Source: Glaciecola sp041380235 (lineage in GTDB: Bacteria > Pseudomonadota > Gammaproteobacteria > Enterobacterales > Alteromonadaceae). From it: a stretch of DNA of 64,000 bases. Within the stretch, counting starts at the first letter, position 1. The number at the start of each line of letters is the position of its first letter. The notes below the pieces were generated by a model. It had not been told where the DNA came from and did not search any database. It was given only the letters and a program-made list of their open reading frames with translations. Made by a program: the position numbers and the translations under genes. The DNA lies in the NCBI RefSeq assembly GCF_041380235.1, contig NZ_JBGIYY010000009.1:122823-186822 (forward strand). The letters are read 5' to 3'. Of the stretch, positions 26,045 through 34,550 are shown in pieces.

Positions 26045-26301
26045 TTGGATTGGCTGGGCGACAACGACTTCGTGCTATTTATCTTCGGGTGCGATCATAA
26101 TAGGATTATTATTGAGCTTGTAAATCGTTGATGTTAAGTATACTCAGCCATAGATTCTTTACCAGATGGTTTATAGGCGCAATACTCTTTTTAAAGCGCG
26201 GTGCATAATCGGCTATTGACAGATAGCGTGTATCAGGCCAGAGTTTATTGCGGTTGTTCGCGTACTATATGAACATTAAAATGACGCTGGGAGAAACATT
26301 G

Positions 26302-27072
26302 ATGCTTTGTGGAATAAGATTCCAAGACAACTTAAAAGTGTTCGCAAGTTACAGCGAGAAGGAGCACGGTCCATTCAATTGCCCAGGATGTAAACATGAG
26401 CTTGTTCTGCGAAAAGGAAGAATAAAAGTACATCATTTTGCACACAAACCACCATACCATTGCCAAAGAGGAGAAGGTGAGTCTGATGCTCACCGAATGT
26501 GTAAAGAATCTATTTACAATTCACTTTCAAAATATACCCATGTAACAAATTTAGATGTTGAAGCTGATTTTGGTGCAGTTATCGCTGATGTCTATTGCTT
26601 AATAAATAACGTGCCAGTGGCAATTGAAATTCAAAGAAGCAACTTAAGTGTAAATGAAATAACCGCCCGAACCTCAGCATATGAGAAACTGGGAATTAAC
26701 GTTTTATGGTTAGCGTTGTTTAACAAAAAATTAGGTGAGAAAAAATATAGCCGTAAAGCATGGGAAAAATGGTGTCATGCTACATATTATGGTCGGGTGT
26801 ATTATTGGGTTGCAGATTTGACGATTGCACCTGTTCATTTTGCTGAATTTCAAAATTATGTCGAGTCATCAAGTTGGTACAGTGAATCTGGTGAGGAGCA
26901 ATCAGCGGGCGGCTATTATAAATATTCTAAGCGTTATAGAACGCCATCTTTAGGTACATTCTTAAACCTAGCGACTGATTTTAATCCACACTACAAAAAA
27001 GCACGGACTAGCGGTACCGTCTATACCCCACAATCCAGGGTTTATCTCGATAAGCTTAAAAAATGGTGGTGA
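26302..27072 (+). CDS. CoiA-like nuclease-family protein
   Basis: 256 residues from ATG 26302 (GGGAG eight bases upstream), preferred over upstream TTG/ATG codons from 26248. Near residue 29 a zinc-type motif CPGCKHELVLRKG is followed by IKVHHFAHKPPYHC, as in CoiA. Then comes a PD-(D/E)xK-like core: LDVEADFGAVIADVYC and VAIEIQRSNLS (D...E-x-Q). CoiA is a competence protein in Firmicutes, but the domain is widespread in mobile and defence islands with unknown roles. It lies 257 bp after pycC and need not be part of the Pycsar operon. Confidence 0.75.
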   Translation: MLCGIRFQDNLKVFASYSEKEHGPFNCPGCKHELVLRKGRIKVHHFAHKPPYHCQRGEGESDAHRMCKESIYNSLSKYTHVTNLDVEADFGAVIADVYCLINNVPVAIEIQRSNLSVNEITARTSAYEKLGINVLWLALFNKKLGEKKYSRKAWEKWCHATYYGRVYYWVADLTIAPVHFAEFQNYVESSSWYSESGEEQSAGGYYKYSKRYRTPSLGTFLNLATDFNPHYKKARTSGTVYTPQSRVYLDKLKKWW

Positions 27073-27256
27073 AGATATCGAAAATAAATAGTCCGAAAAA
27101 ACGTTCTCACCAAAGGCGAAGTTGGGGGCGATTAGTTAGTGATTTTTGCTATCGGCATCTCAAAGATATTTTTTTCCAAATCCACTTAATGCACGGCTAC
27201 ATCATGCATTAAAAAATTGAGCATCGATTATCGGCTTCGATGTTCTAGGACTTATA

Positions 27257-28003
27257 CTAGGATACCCAAAGTGCTAAGTACAACATCCAGGCACCTGCAC
27301 CAATCATGAATACGTTTTCTGTCAGTGAAACGAACCCAAGTGGCACATTACTATCGCCACCAACGCAAGCGCACTTAAGGTCTCTTTTGTCGATATAAAC
27401 GGCTTTAAATACTGAAATAGCGCCCACAGTGCCAATAAAGAGGGAAACTGGACCAACAATATAACCTGATATCGCCGCTAGCATCCCAATACCGGCAAAG
27501 GCCTCCGCAAATGGATAGATATAGGCATATCTAATATTGCGCATGGCTAGCAGGTCATAGGTAATAAATGAGTTAGAAAATGTATATAGGTCACGCAGTT
27601 TTTGAATGGCCAATATGGTCATGCTGTAGGCAACGAATAACTCAACTACTTTTATCAAGTTAAACTCGGCTGTGTATGCAAAACTAGTCGCTAAGCTCAT
27701 TAAGAAGGCGACTGCAAAAATGGCCAACACAGGCGTATAAGTAGTGCCTGTTTGACCCGCAGGCCCCATGTCAAAGTACTCTCTAAGATCGTCATAACCG
27801 CCAATTTGCTTATCGTCTATAAAAGCCTGCGGGGTGGTCTTTACATCGTGTTTTTCTTTAAACTTGTCAGTTTCTTCTCGTGACGTCAATTTATAGTCTT
27901 GTACCTCAAAGCCTTTTCGTTCAAGGAGGTCTTTTGATCGCAGCCCATACGGGCAGATGTGTTCGTCAGTGTGCATTCGATATAGCTGTGCTGTATTTTT
28001 CAT
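27257..28003 (-). CDS. Glutaredoxin fused to MauE/DoxX-type membrane domain
   Basis: 248 residues. Residues about 8-80 form a glutaredoxin domain: EHICPYGLRSKDLL with a CPYG active site, KTTPQAFIDDKQIGGYDDL. The rest has five membrane segments of the MauE/DoxX redox-associated type, with CACVGGDSNVPLGFVS near the end, a cysteine pair typical of the family. It may maintain thiols or reduce copper-bound cysteines in the periplasm. It is the last gene of the leftward cop operon, 35 bp after DUF305. Confidence 0.85.
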   Translation of the reverse strand: MKNTAQLYRMHTDEHICPYGLRSKDLLERKGFEVQDYKLTSREETDKFKEKHDVKTTPQAFIDDKQIGGYDDLREYFDMGPAGQTGTTYTPVLAIFAVAFLMSLATSFAYTAEFNLIKVVELFVAYSMTILAIQKLRDLYTFSNSFITYDLLAMRNIRYAYIYPFAEAFAGIGMLAAISGYIVGPVSLFIGTVGAISVFKAVYIDKRDLKCACVGGDSNVPLGFVSLTENVFMIGAGAWMLYLALWVS

Positions 28004-28038
28004 TTTGGAGTCCTTATGTCAGTCTAAGTAATAGATGA

Positions 28039-28548
28039 TTATTCTGCGCTAAAATCAGGTACGGCTCTTCTTAATGCCTCATCGTCTGAAGCGGCGATAC
28101 CATTTTTTTCTATATCTTCAAGAAGCCACTTCATTTCTTTAATTTCTCTTTCTTGCGCTTTGATAATTTCGCTTGCCAAGGTCTTTACGCGCGGGTCGTC
28201 GATATTTGCTCTAGTGCTGGTCAATATAGCGATGGAATGATGAGGTATCATTGCTTTCATCCAAGAGGAGTCAGCTACCGTTGTTTGTGAACGAACGAGA
28301 AACAATGAGATTGCAAAAACGGCAGCGCTGCCCAGCAATATCATTGTATTCTTTGACTTGTTTTCATACATATTCAACATAAATAACAACATAATAATCG
28401 CCATTATTGCCCCCATGTAAATCGCCATGTATAAGCGTGTTTCACTAAAAAACACATGGTCAAATGCGAAGGTGTTAAAGTACATCATGAACAACATTGC
28501 AGCTGTTGAAGTAAAGATCATTGCGAAAAATTTTGTATATTTAGTCAT
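28039..28548 (-). CDS. DUF305 domain-containing membrane protein
   Basis: 169 residues. Three hydrophobic N-terminal segments are followed by a DUF305 domain: SWMKAMIPHHSIAILTSTRA, then DPRVKTLASEIIKAQEREIK-EMKWLLEDI. The MIPHHSxAI motif marks the family, a ferritin-like four-helix fold often found with copper resistance genes. Function unknown. The gene is in the copA-copB operon with 14-35 bp gaps. Confidence 0.88.
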   Translation of the reverse strand: MTKYTKFFAMIFTSTAAMLFMMYFNTFAFDHVFFSETRLYMAIYMGAIMAIIMLLFMLNMYENKSKNTMILLGSAAVFAISLFLVRSQTTVADSSWMKAMIPHHSIAILTSTRANIDDPRVKTLASEIIKAQEREIKEMKWLLEDIEKNGIAASDDEALRRAVPDFSAE

Positions 28549-28562
28549 AATAAGTCCTATAT

Positions 28563-28979
28563 TTATTGCTTATTCATTGTTTTAAAAATAAGAGAGGCTG
28601 AACAACTAACCAGCAAAAAACCGGTCATGGCTTCAAGACCTGCAAGCAGGTACAAATGCCCGGTTGGCTCAACTGGGGCCATTCCTAATGTCGTAAGGTT
28701 GATAAGAGAGAAGTAAAACGTTTCAATAAAAGTAACGAACACTTCACCCTTGAACGCCCCCAATCCAAGATAAATAGAAATTTCAATACTAATTGCAAAC
28801 CAAAGAGCCGCGATTAACTGACTCAACGTTATTCCATAAACCACGCCGAGAAGGGTTAGAACAGGCGGTAGTCTCGTCTTGTTCATCCACTTTTTAAGGC
28901 GATTTAGGAAAGAGTAATGACTGGCGGTAGTAATGCCGACCGCCATAATTGCAATCAAAAGTTGGGTAAAGACTTCCAT
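28563..28979 (-). CDS. Small two-TM ion-channel-like protein
   Basis: 138 residues, four hydrophobic segments. The C-terminal half looks like an ion-channel pore module (FIETFYFSLINLTTLGMAP, then LAGLEAMTGFLLVSCSASLIF). The place of the K+ selectivity filter TVGYGD is TLGMAP, so potassium selectivity is doubtful; this variant filter occurs in small channels within metal operons. RBS is weak. It is cotranscribed with copB and DUF305. Confidence 0.75.
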   Translation of the reverse strand: MEVFTQLLIAIMAVGITTASHYSFLNRLKKWMNKTRLPPVLTLLGVVYGITLSQLIAALWFAISIEISIYLGLGAFKGEVFVTFIETFYFSLINLTTLGMAPVEPTGHLYLLAGLEAMTGFLLVSCSASLIFKTMNKQ

Positions 28980-29001
28980 TTGTTTATTCTACCTATCTTT
29001 G

Positions 29002-29763
29002 TTAAAACCAAAATCGGGCGCCAAGCACGAGCCCAGTTTCATTTGTCGATTCACCTTTACGCTCAGCTGCATCCGCGCTATTACCTAGGGTCTTACTCCA
29101 ATACATGCCTACATAAGGCGCAAATTCACGCGAGAATTCGTAACGGTAACGAAGCCCTAGTCGAATTGAATTAAAGCCTGATTGACGATCAAATCGCTCA
29201 GATTCCGATAGTGAGGCACTAATAGCTAAACGAGGCTGCAGATAAGAGACTTGAGTGACTCTTATTTCATATTCCGCTTCCATTGCAAAATTGATGTCAC
29301 CGTCTTCATTAATCATCAATGAGTTATCCATTTCAAATTGATAAGGTGCCACACCGTAAAGGCTGATCACCGCATAATTTTCCATATTGGATTCACTGCT
29401 TAATGTGCCCCGTGTTCCCAATCCGGCCTGTAGCTCCCAGAACGGAGCTATCAACTTACTAGCAAGTATTTCTGCGCGTTCAATGTCAGTCGGCTCGCCG
29501 TCGTCTTGTTTATTTTCACCTTCACTTTTGAAATAAACACGATAGGTATCGCCGCCGTACCAGCCAACCATATCCCATACGCCAATATTTTCTTCATCGT
29601 CGGTGCGGGTGTATTCGAAGCGGTCAAACAATATGCTACCGGTGTAATATTCTGCAACTGGATCAGGCCAATCGTCGGGTGTCTCTTGTGCATGAGCGCT
29701 TGAAAGTAGGGTGCTTAGGCATGAGGCTATTAGAGATAGATTAATTACATTTATACGTTTCAT
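29002..29763 (-). CDS. copB: Copper resistance outer-membrane protein CopB/PcoB
   Basis: 253 residues from ATG 29763 (AGGAG six bases upstream); ATG 29769 abuts the RBS. The signal peptide ends SSAHA. The mature protein is a beta-barrel: WDMVGWYGGDTYRVYFKSEG, APFWELQAGLGTRG, RLGLRYRYEFSREFAPYVG, ending in a terminal phenylalanine (GARFWF) as outer-membrane proteins do. Typical CopB has a Met/His-rich N-terminal extension before this barrel; here it is almost absent, which is notable. It follows the multicopper oxidase gene, its usual partner. Confidence 0.93.
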   Translation of the reverse strand: MKRINVINLSLIASCLSTLLSSAHAQETPDDWPDPVAEYYTGSILFDRFEYTRTDDEENIGVWDMVGWYGGDTYRVYFKSEGENKQDDGEPTDIERAEILASKLIAPFWELQAGLGTRGTLSSESNMENYAVISLYGVAPYQFEMDNSLMINEDGDINFAMEAEYEIRVTQVSYLQPRLAISASLSESERFDRQSGFNSIRLGLRYRYEFSREFAPYVGMYWSKTLGNSADAAERKGESTNETGLVLGARFWF

Positions 29764-29772
29764 AGTCATCTC

Positions 29773-31620
29773 CTAAGATACCGACACAATTCTGAACATG
29801 CCTGCATCCATGTGATACAAAAGATGGCAATGGAATGCCCAGTTTCCTGGAGCATCTGCGCTTATAAGTAGGGATACTTTTTCACTTGGTTTTAAGCTGA
29901 TGGTGTGTTTTCTTGGCGGGGGATAATTGCCATTCTCCAACTCCATCCACATACCGTGTAAATGAATAGGGTGATTCATCATGGAGTCATTCACCAGAAT
30001 GAGCCTTATTCGCTCTCCATACCTAAAATGTACAGGGTCTTTCACTTCACTAAATTTAAGACCATCGAACGACCACATATAACGCTCCATGTTGCCGGTT
30101 AAATGCAGCTCAATAGTCTGGGTTGGCTCACGCTCATCTGGCCATGGTTTTGCGCCTATCAAATCGCTATACACTAAAACTTTGTGCTGAACATTTTCCA
30201 ATCCAATGCCCGGCTCATCTAAACGACTTGTTGGATTGCTCGCTATCATTGATGCACCAGCACCGTGACCAGATGCATCGTGTTTTATGGCAATACTGTC
30301 AACCGGCAAAGACGTTTTAGTTGGCGTCATATCCTTATTTTCTGAATGCCCCATTGCTTGCATATCTGACTGCATATTCATAGGCGTCGTTGAACTTTTA
30401 TTTTCCATGTTAGACATGCTATTCATCGAGGACATGCCCTGCATCGAAGACATATCGCCCATTCCCATCGCCGCCATTCCTCGCTCGGGCATGTTGCGAA
30501 GCTCAGGTACAGAGGCCCGAGCGCCAAGTTCGGTGGCTAACGTGCCTCGAACATAACCGCTTCTATCCATACTTTCAGCATACAAGGTGTAGCTTGTATT
30601 GCCTTTTGGTCTGACGATAACATCATAGGTTTCGGCAACGGCTATCCTGATTTCTTCAACTGCTACCGGCTTTATGGGTTGGCCATCTGCGGCAACCACA
30701 AGCATTTCAAGACCGGGGATCCTAAAGTCAAAATAGGTCATAGCAGAGCCGTTTATTAAGCGCAGTCGTACGCTCTCATCAGCTTTATATAAGGCTGTCC
30801 AATTTGTTGAAGCGTCGCGTCCGTTCATTAAGTAGGTGTAGGTCGAGGCTGTTACATCCAAAATATCTCTTGGATTCATGCGCATCTCAGCCCACATTGC
30901 TCTTTCTTTCAGAGTGTTCATGAACCCTTGCTTCTTGACTTCGTTAACGGTGTCTCCAATGGTTCTCTGCTGATAGTTGTAGTAACCTTCAGCTACTTTT
31001 AAATGCCTAAACACATCGTGCGGGTCTTCGAATGTCCAATCGCTTAGTAAAATGACGTGTTCTCTGTCGGCACCTATATCCCCGTCTTTAGAGTCAATAA
31101 TGACCGGCCCTAAATGGCCGAGTTGCTCTTGAAGGCCGGAGTGGCTGTGGTACCAATATGTACCATTTTGTTCAACGTCAAATTGGTATTGGAAGGTTGT
31201 GTCTGGCGCGATGCCAGGAAAGGCAACGCCCGGCACACCGTCCATTGTGTAAGGTAAAATAAAGCCATGCCAATGTATGGAAGAGCTATCCTTGAGTTGA
31301 TTGGTTACATTGATGGTAACATTTTGCCCTTCTTTTAAGCGCAATAATGGGCCCGGTGATATTCCGTTTAAGGTAATAGGGTTTGAAGTACCGCCTGCAA
31401 TGCGTTTTGCTTGTTTGGCTATCGTTAAATCGATGACCTCGCCACTCACCACGCTGTCGCCAAAATTCATTGCCAAGTCATTCTTATTTGTGATTTGGTT
31501 TGTGTAGCCTTGAGGTTTCGCCCAAGGAGCAGCCATGCGGCTAGTTAATGCTATACCGCCAGCGGTATACAGTGCATTTTTCATAAACGTACGACGCGGA
31601 TGTTTGTTTGTGTTGTTCAT
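29773..31620 (-). CDS. pcoA: Copper resistance multicopper oxidase (CopA/PcoA-type)
   Basis: 615 residues. A twin-arginine signal (RRTFMKNALYTAGGIALTS) sends the folded protein to the periplasm. Copper-site motifs of the multicopper oxidase family are all visible: SIHWHGFILP, GTYWYHSHSGLQ, HPIHLHGMWMEL and HCHLLYHMDAGM, so type 1, 2 and 3 sites should form. A Met-rich segment (about residues 385-425; MAAMGMGDMSSMQGMSSM) resembles the Cu(I)-binding region of PcoA. It oxidises or sequesters periplasmic Cu(I). In Pseudomonas naming this is copA; it is unrelated to the ATPase also called copA. First large gene of the leftward operon. Confidence 0.95.
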   Translation of the reverse strand: MNNTNKHPRRTFMKNALYTAGGIALTSRMAAPWAKPQGYTNQITNKNDLAMNFGDSVVSGEVIDLTIAKQAKRIAGGTSNPITLNGISPGPLLRLKEGQNVTINVTNQLKDSSSIHWHGFILPYTMDGVPGVAFPGIAPDTTFQYQFDVEQNGTYWYHSHSGLQEQLGHLGPVIIDSKDGDIGADREHVILLSDWTFEDPHDVFRHLKVAEGYYNYQQRTIGDTVNEVKKQGFMNTLKERAMWAEMRMNPRDILDVTASTYTYLMNGRDASTNWTALYKADESVRLRLINGSAMTYFDFRIPGLEMLVVAADGQPIKPVAVEEIRIAVAETYDVIVRPKGNTSYTLYAESMDRSGYVRGTLATELGARASVPELRNMPERGMAAMGMGDMSSMQGMSSMNSMSNMENKSSTTPMNMQSDMQAMGHSENKDMTPTKTSLPVDSIAIKHDASGHGAGASMIASNPTSRLDEPGIGLENVQHKVLVYSDLIGAKPWPDEREPTQTIELHLTGNMERYMWSFDGLKFSEVKDPVHFRYGERIRLILVNDSMMNHPIHLHGMWMELENGNYPPPRKHTISLKPSEKVSLLISADAPGNWAFHCHLLYHMDAGMFRIVSVS

Positions 31621-31735
31621 ATTGAACCTCTTGTATAAGTGTTCTGAACCAAATAATGCCTATTTCAAAGTACAATCAGATACTAGTCGTTATATTCTGA
31701 TTGCTATTTAAAGGCTGAAAGCTTTTAATGCAGAG

Positions 31736-32125
31736 TTATAAAAGGCTGGGCGGTCGCAATAACGTTGAACTGGTGGAAAAATGATAGTGATTGACGAAGG
31801 AATATATAGATTGGCTAGATATGCCAAATGGCGTTAAGTCGCGGCTAACAAATACCCAGATGACAGAGCAAGCTCCGTGTGAGCAGTTGCAATTTGCGTG
31901 ACAACACTTTCCATCGCAGTCATCATGCATCACTTTGCTATGCACATAGCTATTGTCAGCTAAGTCAATATTTACGCTTATATTGGTAGAATCTTTAGTA
32001 GGCGTTTGGTTTGAATCGCATGCCAATGTATTGTTAGAAAATAAGATGATAGCTAGCACAGCCATGCTCAATGCACTTTTAATGAGCGCATTAAGTGGAG
32101 TTATATTGCTACGAAACGTCTTCAT
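31736..32125 (-). CDS. Small exported Cys/His-rich protein, cop operon leader
   Basis: 129 residues from ATG 32125 (AAGGGA about six bases upstream), preferred to an upstream ATG at 32158. A signal peptide (MAVLAIILFSNNTLA) precedes HDDCDGKCCHANCNCSHG, a dense Cys/His cluster likely to bind Cu(I), and a C-terminal LLRPPSLL. This layout matches the protein at 4857-5231, which also leads a copper operon and ends LQRPPKSLTV. Family not recognised by name; metal binding is inferred. It lies 115 bp before the multicopper oxidase gene. Confidence 0.6.
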   Translation of the reverse strand: MKTFRSNITPLNALIKSALSMAVLAIILFSNNTLACDSNQTPTKDSTNISVNIDLADNSYVHSKVMHDDCDGKCCHANCNCSHGACSVIWVFVSRDLTPFGISSQSIYSFVNHYHFSTSSTLLRPPSLL

Positions 32126-32409
32126 CTTTATCCCTTCATCTAACTTATGAAAATCCAAACCTTTTACTGCGTATTTTTTTCACACAATCTGTAAAAGTTG
32201 CGCAACAAATAAAACCTAAGGTTCCCTTTATTAATCAAGCTTTAAAGCATCTTTAGCAATCTACCGGTTATTTAGTGAGAATTTATAAACTGACCAATGA
32301 TTGTTACATAAACTGTCTGTTGCAAAATTCTTTCCAAACTGATTTTTCAGCTTCACCTTATCCTAAATCTCACCGAATAAAACACAAAGGCCCAATAAAA
32401 ACAGCTATC
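32126..32409. other. Divergent intergenic region, left part
   Basis: AT-rich spacer between the leftward cop operon and the rightward 32523 gene. Near 32303-32317 the minus strand holds an imperfect copper-box-like string (GACA, five bases, TGTAAC), too weak to call. No gene is visible. The strong site is at 32410. Confidence 0.4.
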
Positions 32410-32435
32410 TGACAAAGATGTAATGCAACGGTAAT
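32410..32435 (+). promoter_or_regulatory. Copper box B
   Basis: TGACA-AAGA-TGTAAT-GCAAC-GGTAAT, the same pattern as the sites at 4736 and 13975, with the 11-bp repeat spacing. It points toward the 32523 gene; TATGAA nine bases downstream could be a -10. It lies in the divergent gap, so it may also affect the leftward cop operon. Confidence 0.65.
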
Positions 32436-32522
32436 CTGCCTGTTATGAAGTTTGTATTTGCATCGTTTACATTGGTATTGCTTGCCGATTTGTTAGTTGG
32501 CCTCTAAATACCAAGGATATTT

Positions 32523-32978
32523 ATGAAGATAGAAAGTATGCGCGACATACTGCACTGGACGGTGCAATTTCACGAGCAATTGGCGAAATGTCTTAAACAT
32601 TGTGCGCCAAGTCATTCCGAGCGGACGAGAATGGCAATGCAATATTTACTCGTTCACGAACAACATCTTGCGGTGTTAGTTCAGTCATTTTCCGATAAAG
32701 CGCAGTTAGGTGAACTGGAAACTTTATTTATAGAGTATTTGGAGAAAAACCCAATTATTCTGCACGACCATTGCGAAGGTGATTTCGAAGATAAGACAGA
32801 GTCTGAAATTGTCGCAACGGTATTTGACCAACATCAACAAGTTATCGCCTTATATTCATACCTAAAAGAGCAGGCCGTTATCCCTCGTCATGTAGAGCTA
32901 CTAAACAACTTATTGCAGCTTGAAAATCAAGAAATAATATTGATGGCACAAGGCTTGAATCGCTTTCAAGATATGTAG
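32523..32978 (+). CDS. Hypothetical helical protein, copper-regulon candidate
   Basis: 151 residues, all-helical in appearance, no signal peptide or membrane segment. Histidines and acidic residues recur along helices (FHEQLAKCLKHCAPSHSE, LLVHEQHLAVLVQSF, LHDHCEGDFEDK, QHQQVIALYSYL), which fits a ferritin-like or hemerythrin-like four-helix bundle, but no strict family motif is seen. It lies directly downstream of copper box B and 63 bp before an APC permease gene. A cytosolic stress role is a guess. Confidence 0.55.
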   Translation: MKIESMRDILHWTVQFHEQLAKCLKHCAPSHSERTRMAMQYLLVHEQHLAVLVQSFSDKAQLGELETLFIEYLEKNPIILHDHCEGDFEDKTESEIVATVFDQHQQVIALYSYLKEQAVIPRHVELLNNLLQLENQEIILMAQGLNRFQDM

Positions 32979-33041
32979 CATCGCTTTGCCAATAAATGTT
33001 GGTACGCGTTTTTTGTAAACTGATGATAAAGGAACTCATAT

Positions 33042-34352
33042 ATGGCTGATCACAATCACTCCAATTATGATAAAGGCAGTTTGAGCTTAGCCGGTGCAAT
33101 AGCAATGGGTACGGGCGTAATGATAGGTGCTGGTATTTTCGCACTTACTGGCCAAGTAGCCGAGCTAGCGCGTGAATGGTTCCCCTTTGCTTTTCTCGCA
33201 GCCGCCATAATATCTTCAGCTAGCGCGTATTCTTACGTAAAACTATCTAACGCATACCCCTCGGCGGGCGGTATCGCGATGTTTTTAGAAAAAGCGTACG
33301 GGAAGGGCACAATAACGGCATGCTGCGCCTTATTAATGTACTTTTCAATGGTGATTAATCAAAGCTTAGTTGCGCGAACCTTTGGCAACTACGCCCTGCA
33401 ACCTTTTGATTTTGAGCCTGAAAGATGGATGGTTCCCGCCCTCGGTGTTCTCTTACTAATTGCCGCATTTTTAATAAACGTACTTGGCAATAAAATCATT
33501 CAGACTACGTCGTTCATTATGGGCATAGCGAAAGCCTTGGGATTGCTAGTGTTGGCTGGCGGTGGTATTTACGTTGCTGACGCTGGCTTTACCAGTACTT
33601 TTATTGTGCCAGCTGATACCAGTGTTGGTAATTTTATCGGTTCAGTCGCGCTGGCCATACTGGCTTTCAAAGGCTTTACCACTATTACCAATAGCGGAGG
33701 TGAGATTGTTGACCCAAAGAAAAACGTGGGACGCGCCATCGTTGTTTCAATCTTAATCTGTTTTGTCATCTACATGTTAGTAGCAGTAGCTGTGGGAACC
33801 AATCTATCGATAGATGAAATTGTTGTGGCTAAAGACTACGCACTTGCAGAAGCTTCAAAACCCGCATTCGGTAAAAGCGGTCTTTGGATCACCGTAGGCT
33901 TTGCCATTGTCGCCACCGTGTCTGGCGTTATCGCAAGTGTGTTTGCCGTGTCGCGCATGTTAGCTATGTTGACCGATATGAAACTGGTCCCGCATAGTCA
34001 TTTTGGCATGCCAGGCAGCATTCAGCAGCACACGGTTGTTTATACCGTTGTGATTGCCATACTGCTTACAATTTTCTTCGATTTAAGCCGCATAGCTTCA
34101 TTGGGTGCAATTTTTTATCTACTAATGGACATTGCGATACATTGGGGGGTGTTTAAGCATTTGCGTAAAGAAATTAATGCAAGTGCAGTGATCCTGTTAA
34201 CTGCCATCGTGCTGGATATAGTGGTGCTGGGCGCATTTATTTGGATTAAGGCTTCGTCTGACATGGTGGTAATCTGGGCTGCGATAATCGGTTTGGTATT
34301 AATTGTAGGGGCCGAGAAGCTTTATTTGAGTAAGTTTCGTGAAGAGGCTTAG
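33042..34352 (+). CDS. APC-family amino acid/polyamine permease
   Basis: 436 residues, 12 membrane segments. The APC signature is near the N-terminus: GAIAMGTGVMIGAGIFALTG, followed by ISSASAYSYVKLSNAYPSAG and AFKGFTTITNSGGEIVDPKK. Permeases of this type beside copper genes are common in marine gammaproteobacteria, but the substrate is unknown. It follows the 32523 gene in the same direction, so copper box B may drive both. Downstream, a 13-bp direct repeat (34358-34370 and 34373-34385) lies just after the stop. Confidence 0.88.
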   Translation: MADHNHSNYDKGSLSLAGAIAMGTGVMIGAGIFALTGQVAELAREWFPFAFLAAAIISSASAYSYVKLSNAYPSAGGIAMFLEKAYGKGTITACCALLMYFSMVINQSLVARTFGNYALQPFDFEPERWMVPALGVLLLIAAFLINVLGNKIIQTTSFIMGIAKALGLLVLAGGGIYVADAGFTSTFIVPADTSVGNFIGSVALAILAFKGFTTITNSGGEIVDPKKNVGRAIVVSILICFVIYMLVAVAVGTNLSIDEIVVAKDYALAEASKPAFGKSGLWITVGFAIVATVSGVIASVFAVSRMLAMLTDMKLVPHSHFGMPGSIQQHTVVYTVVIAILLTIFFDLSRIASLGAIFYLLMDIAIHWGVFKHLRKEINASAVILLTAIVLDIVVLGAFIWIKASSDMVVIWAAIIGLVLIVGAEKLYLSKFREEA

Positions 34353-34550
34353 TTGAAAGAGCTATAGTTTCAAGAGCTATAGTTTGAAATTATGCATAGT
34401 GACAAAGCCCCTTCAAGTGAGCATCAGTTTTTGGAAAAATAAAAAAGCGTCAGGAATATTCTGCTGACTAAGTTTTACTTAATTTAAAACATTGTGGAAA
34501 CACCTAAAATTTGATATTTTCGTCTCGAAATTTATTGAGTAAGCCAAATA

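Noticed and set aside
32300..32320. Fourth copper box on the minus strand
   Set aside because: Spacer is five not four bases and the second direct repeat is missing.
34358..34385. 13-bp direct repeat after the APC permease as a mobile element scar
   Set aside because: Two short copies with a 15-bp period look like simple slippage; no other support.
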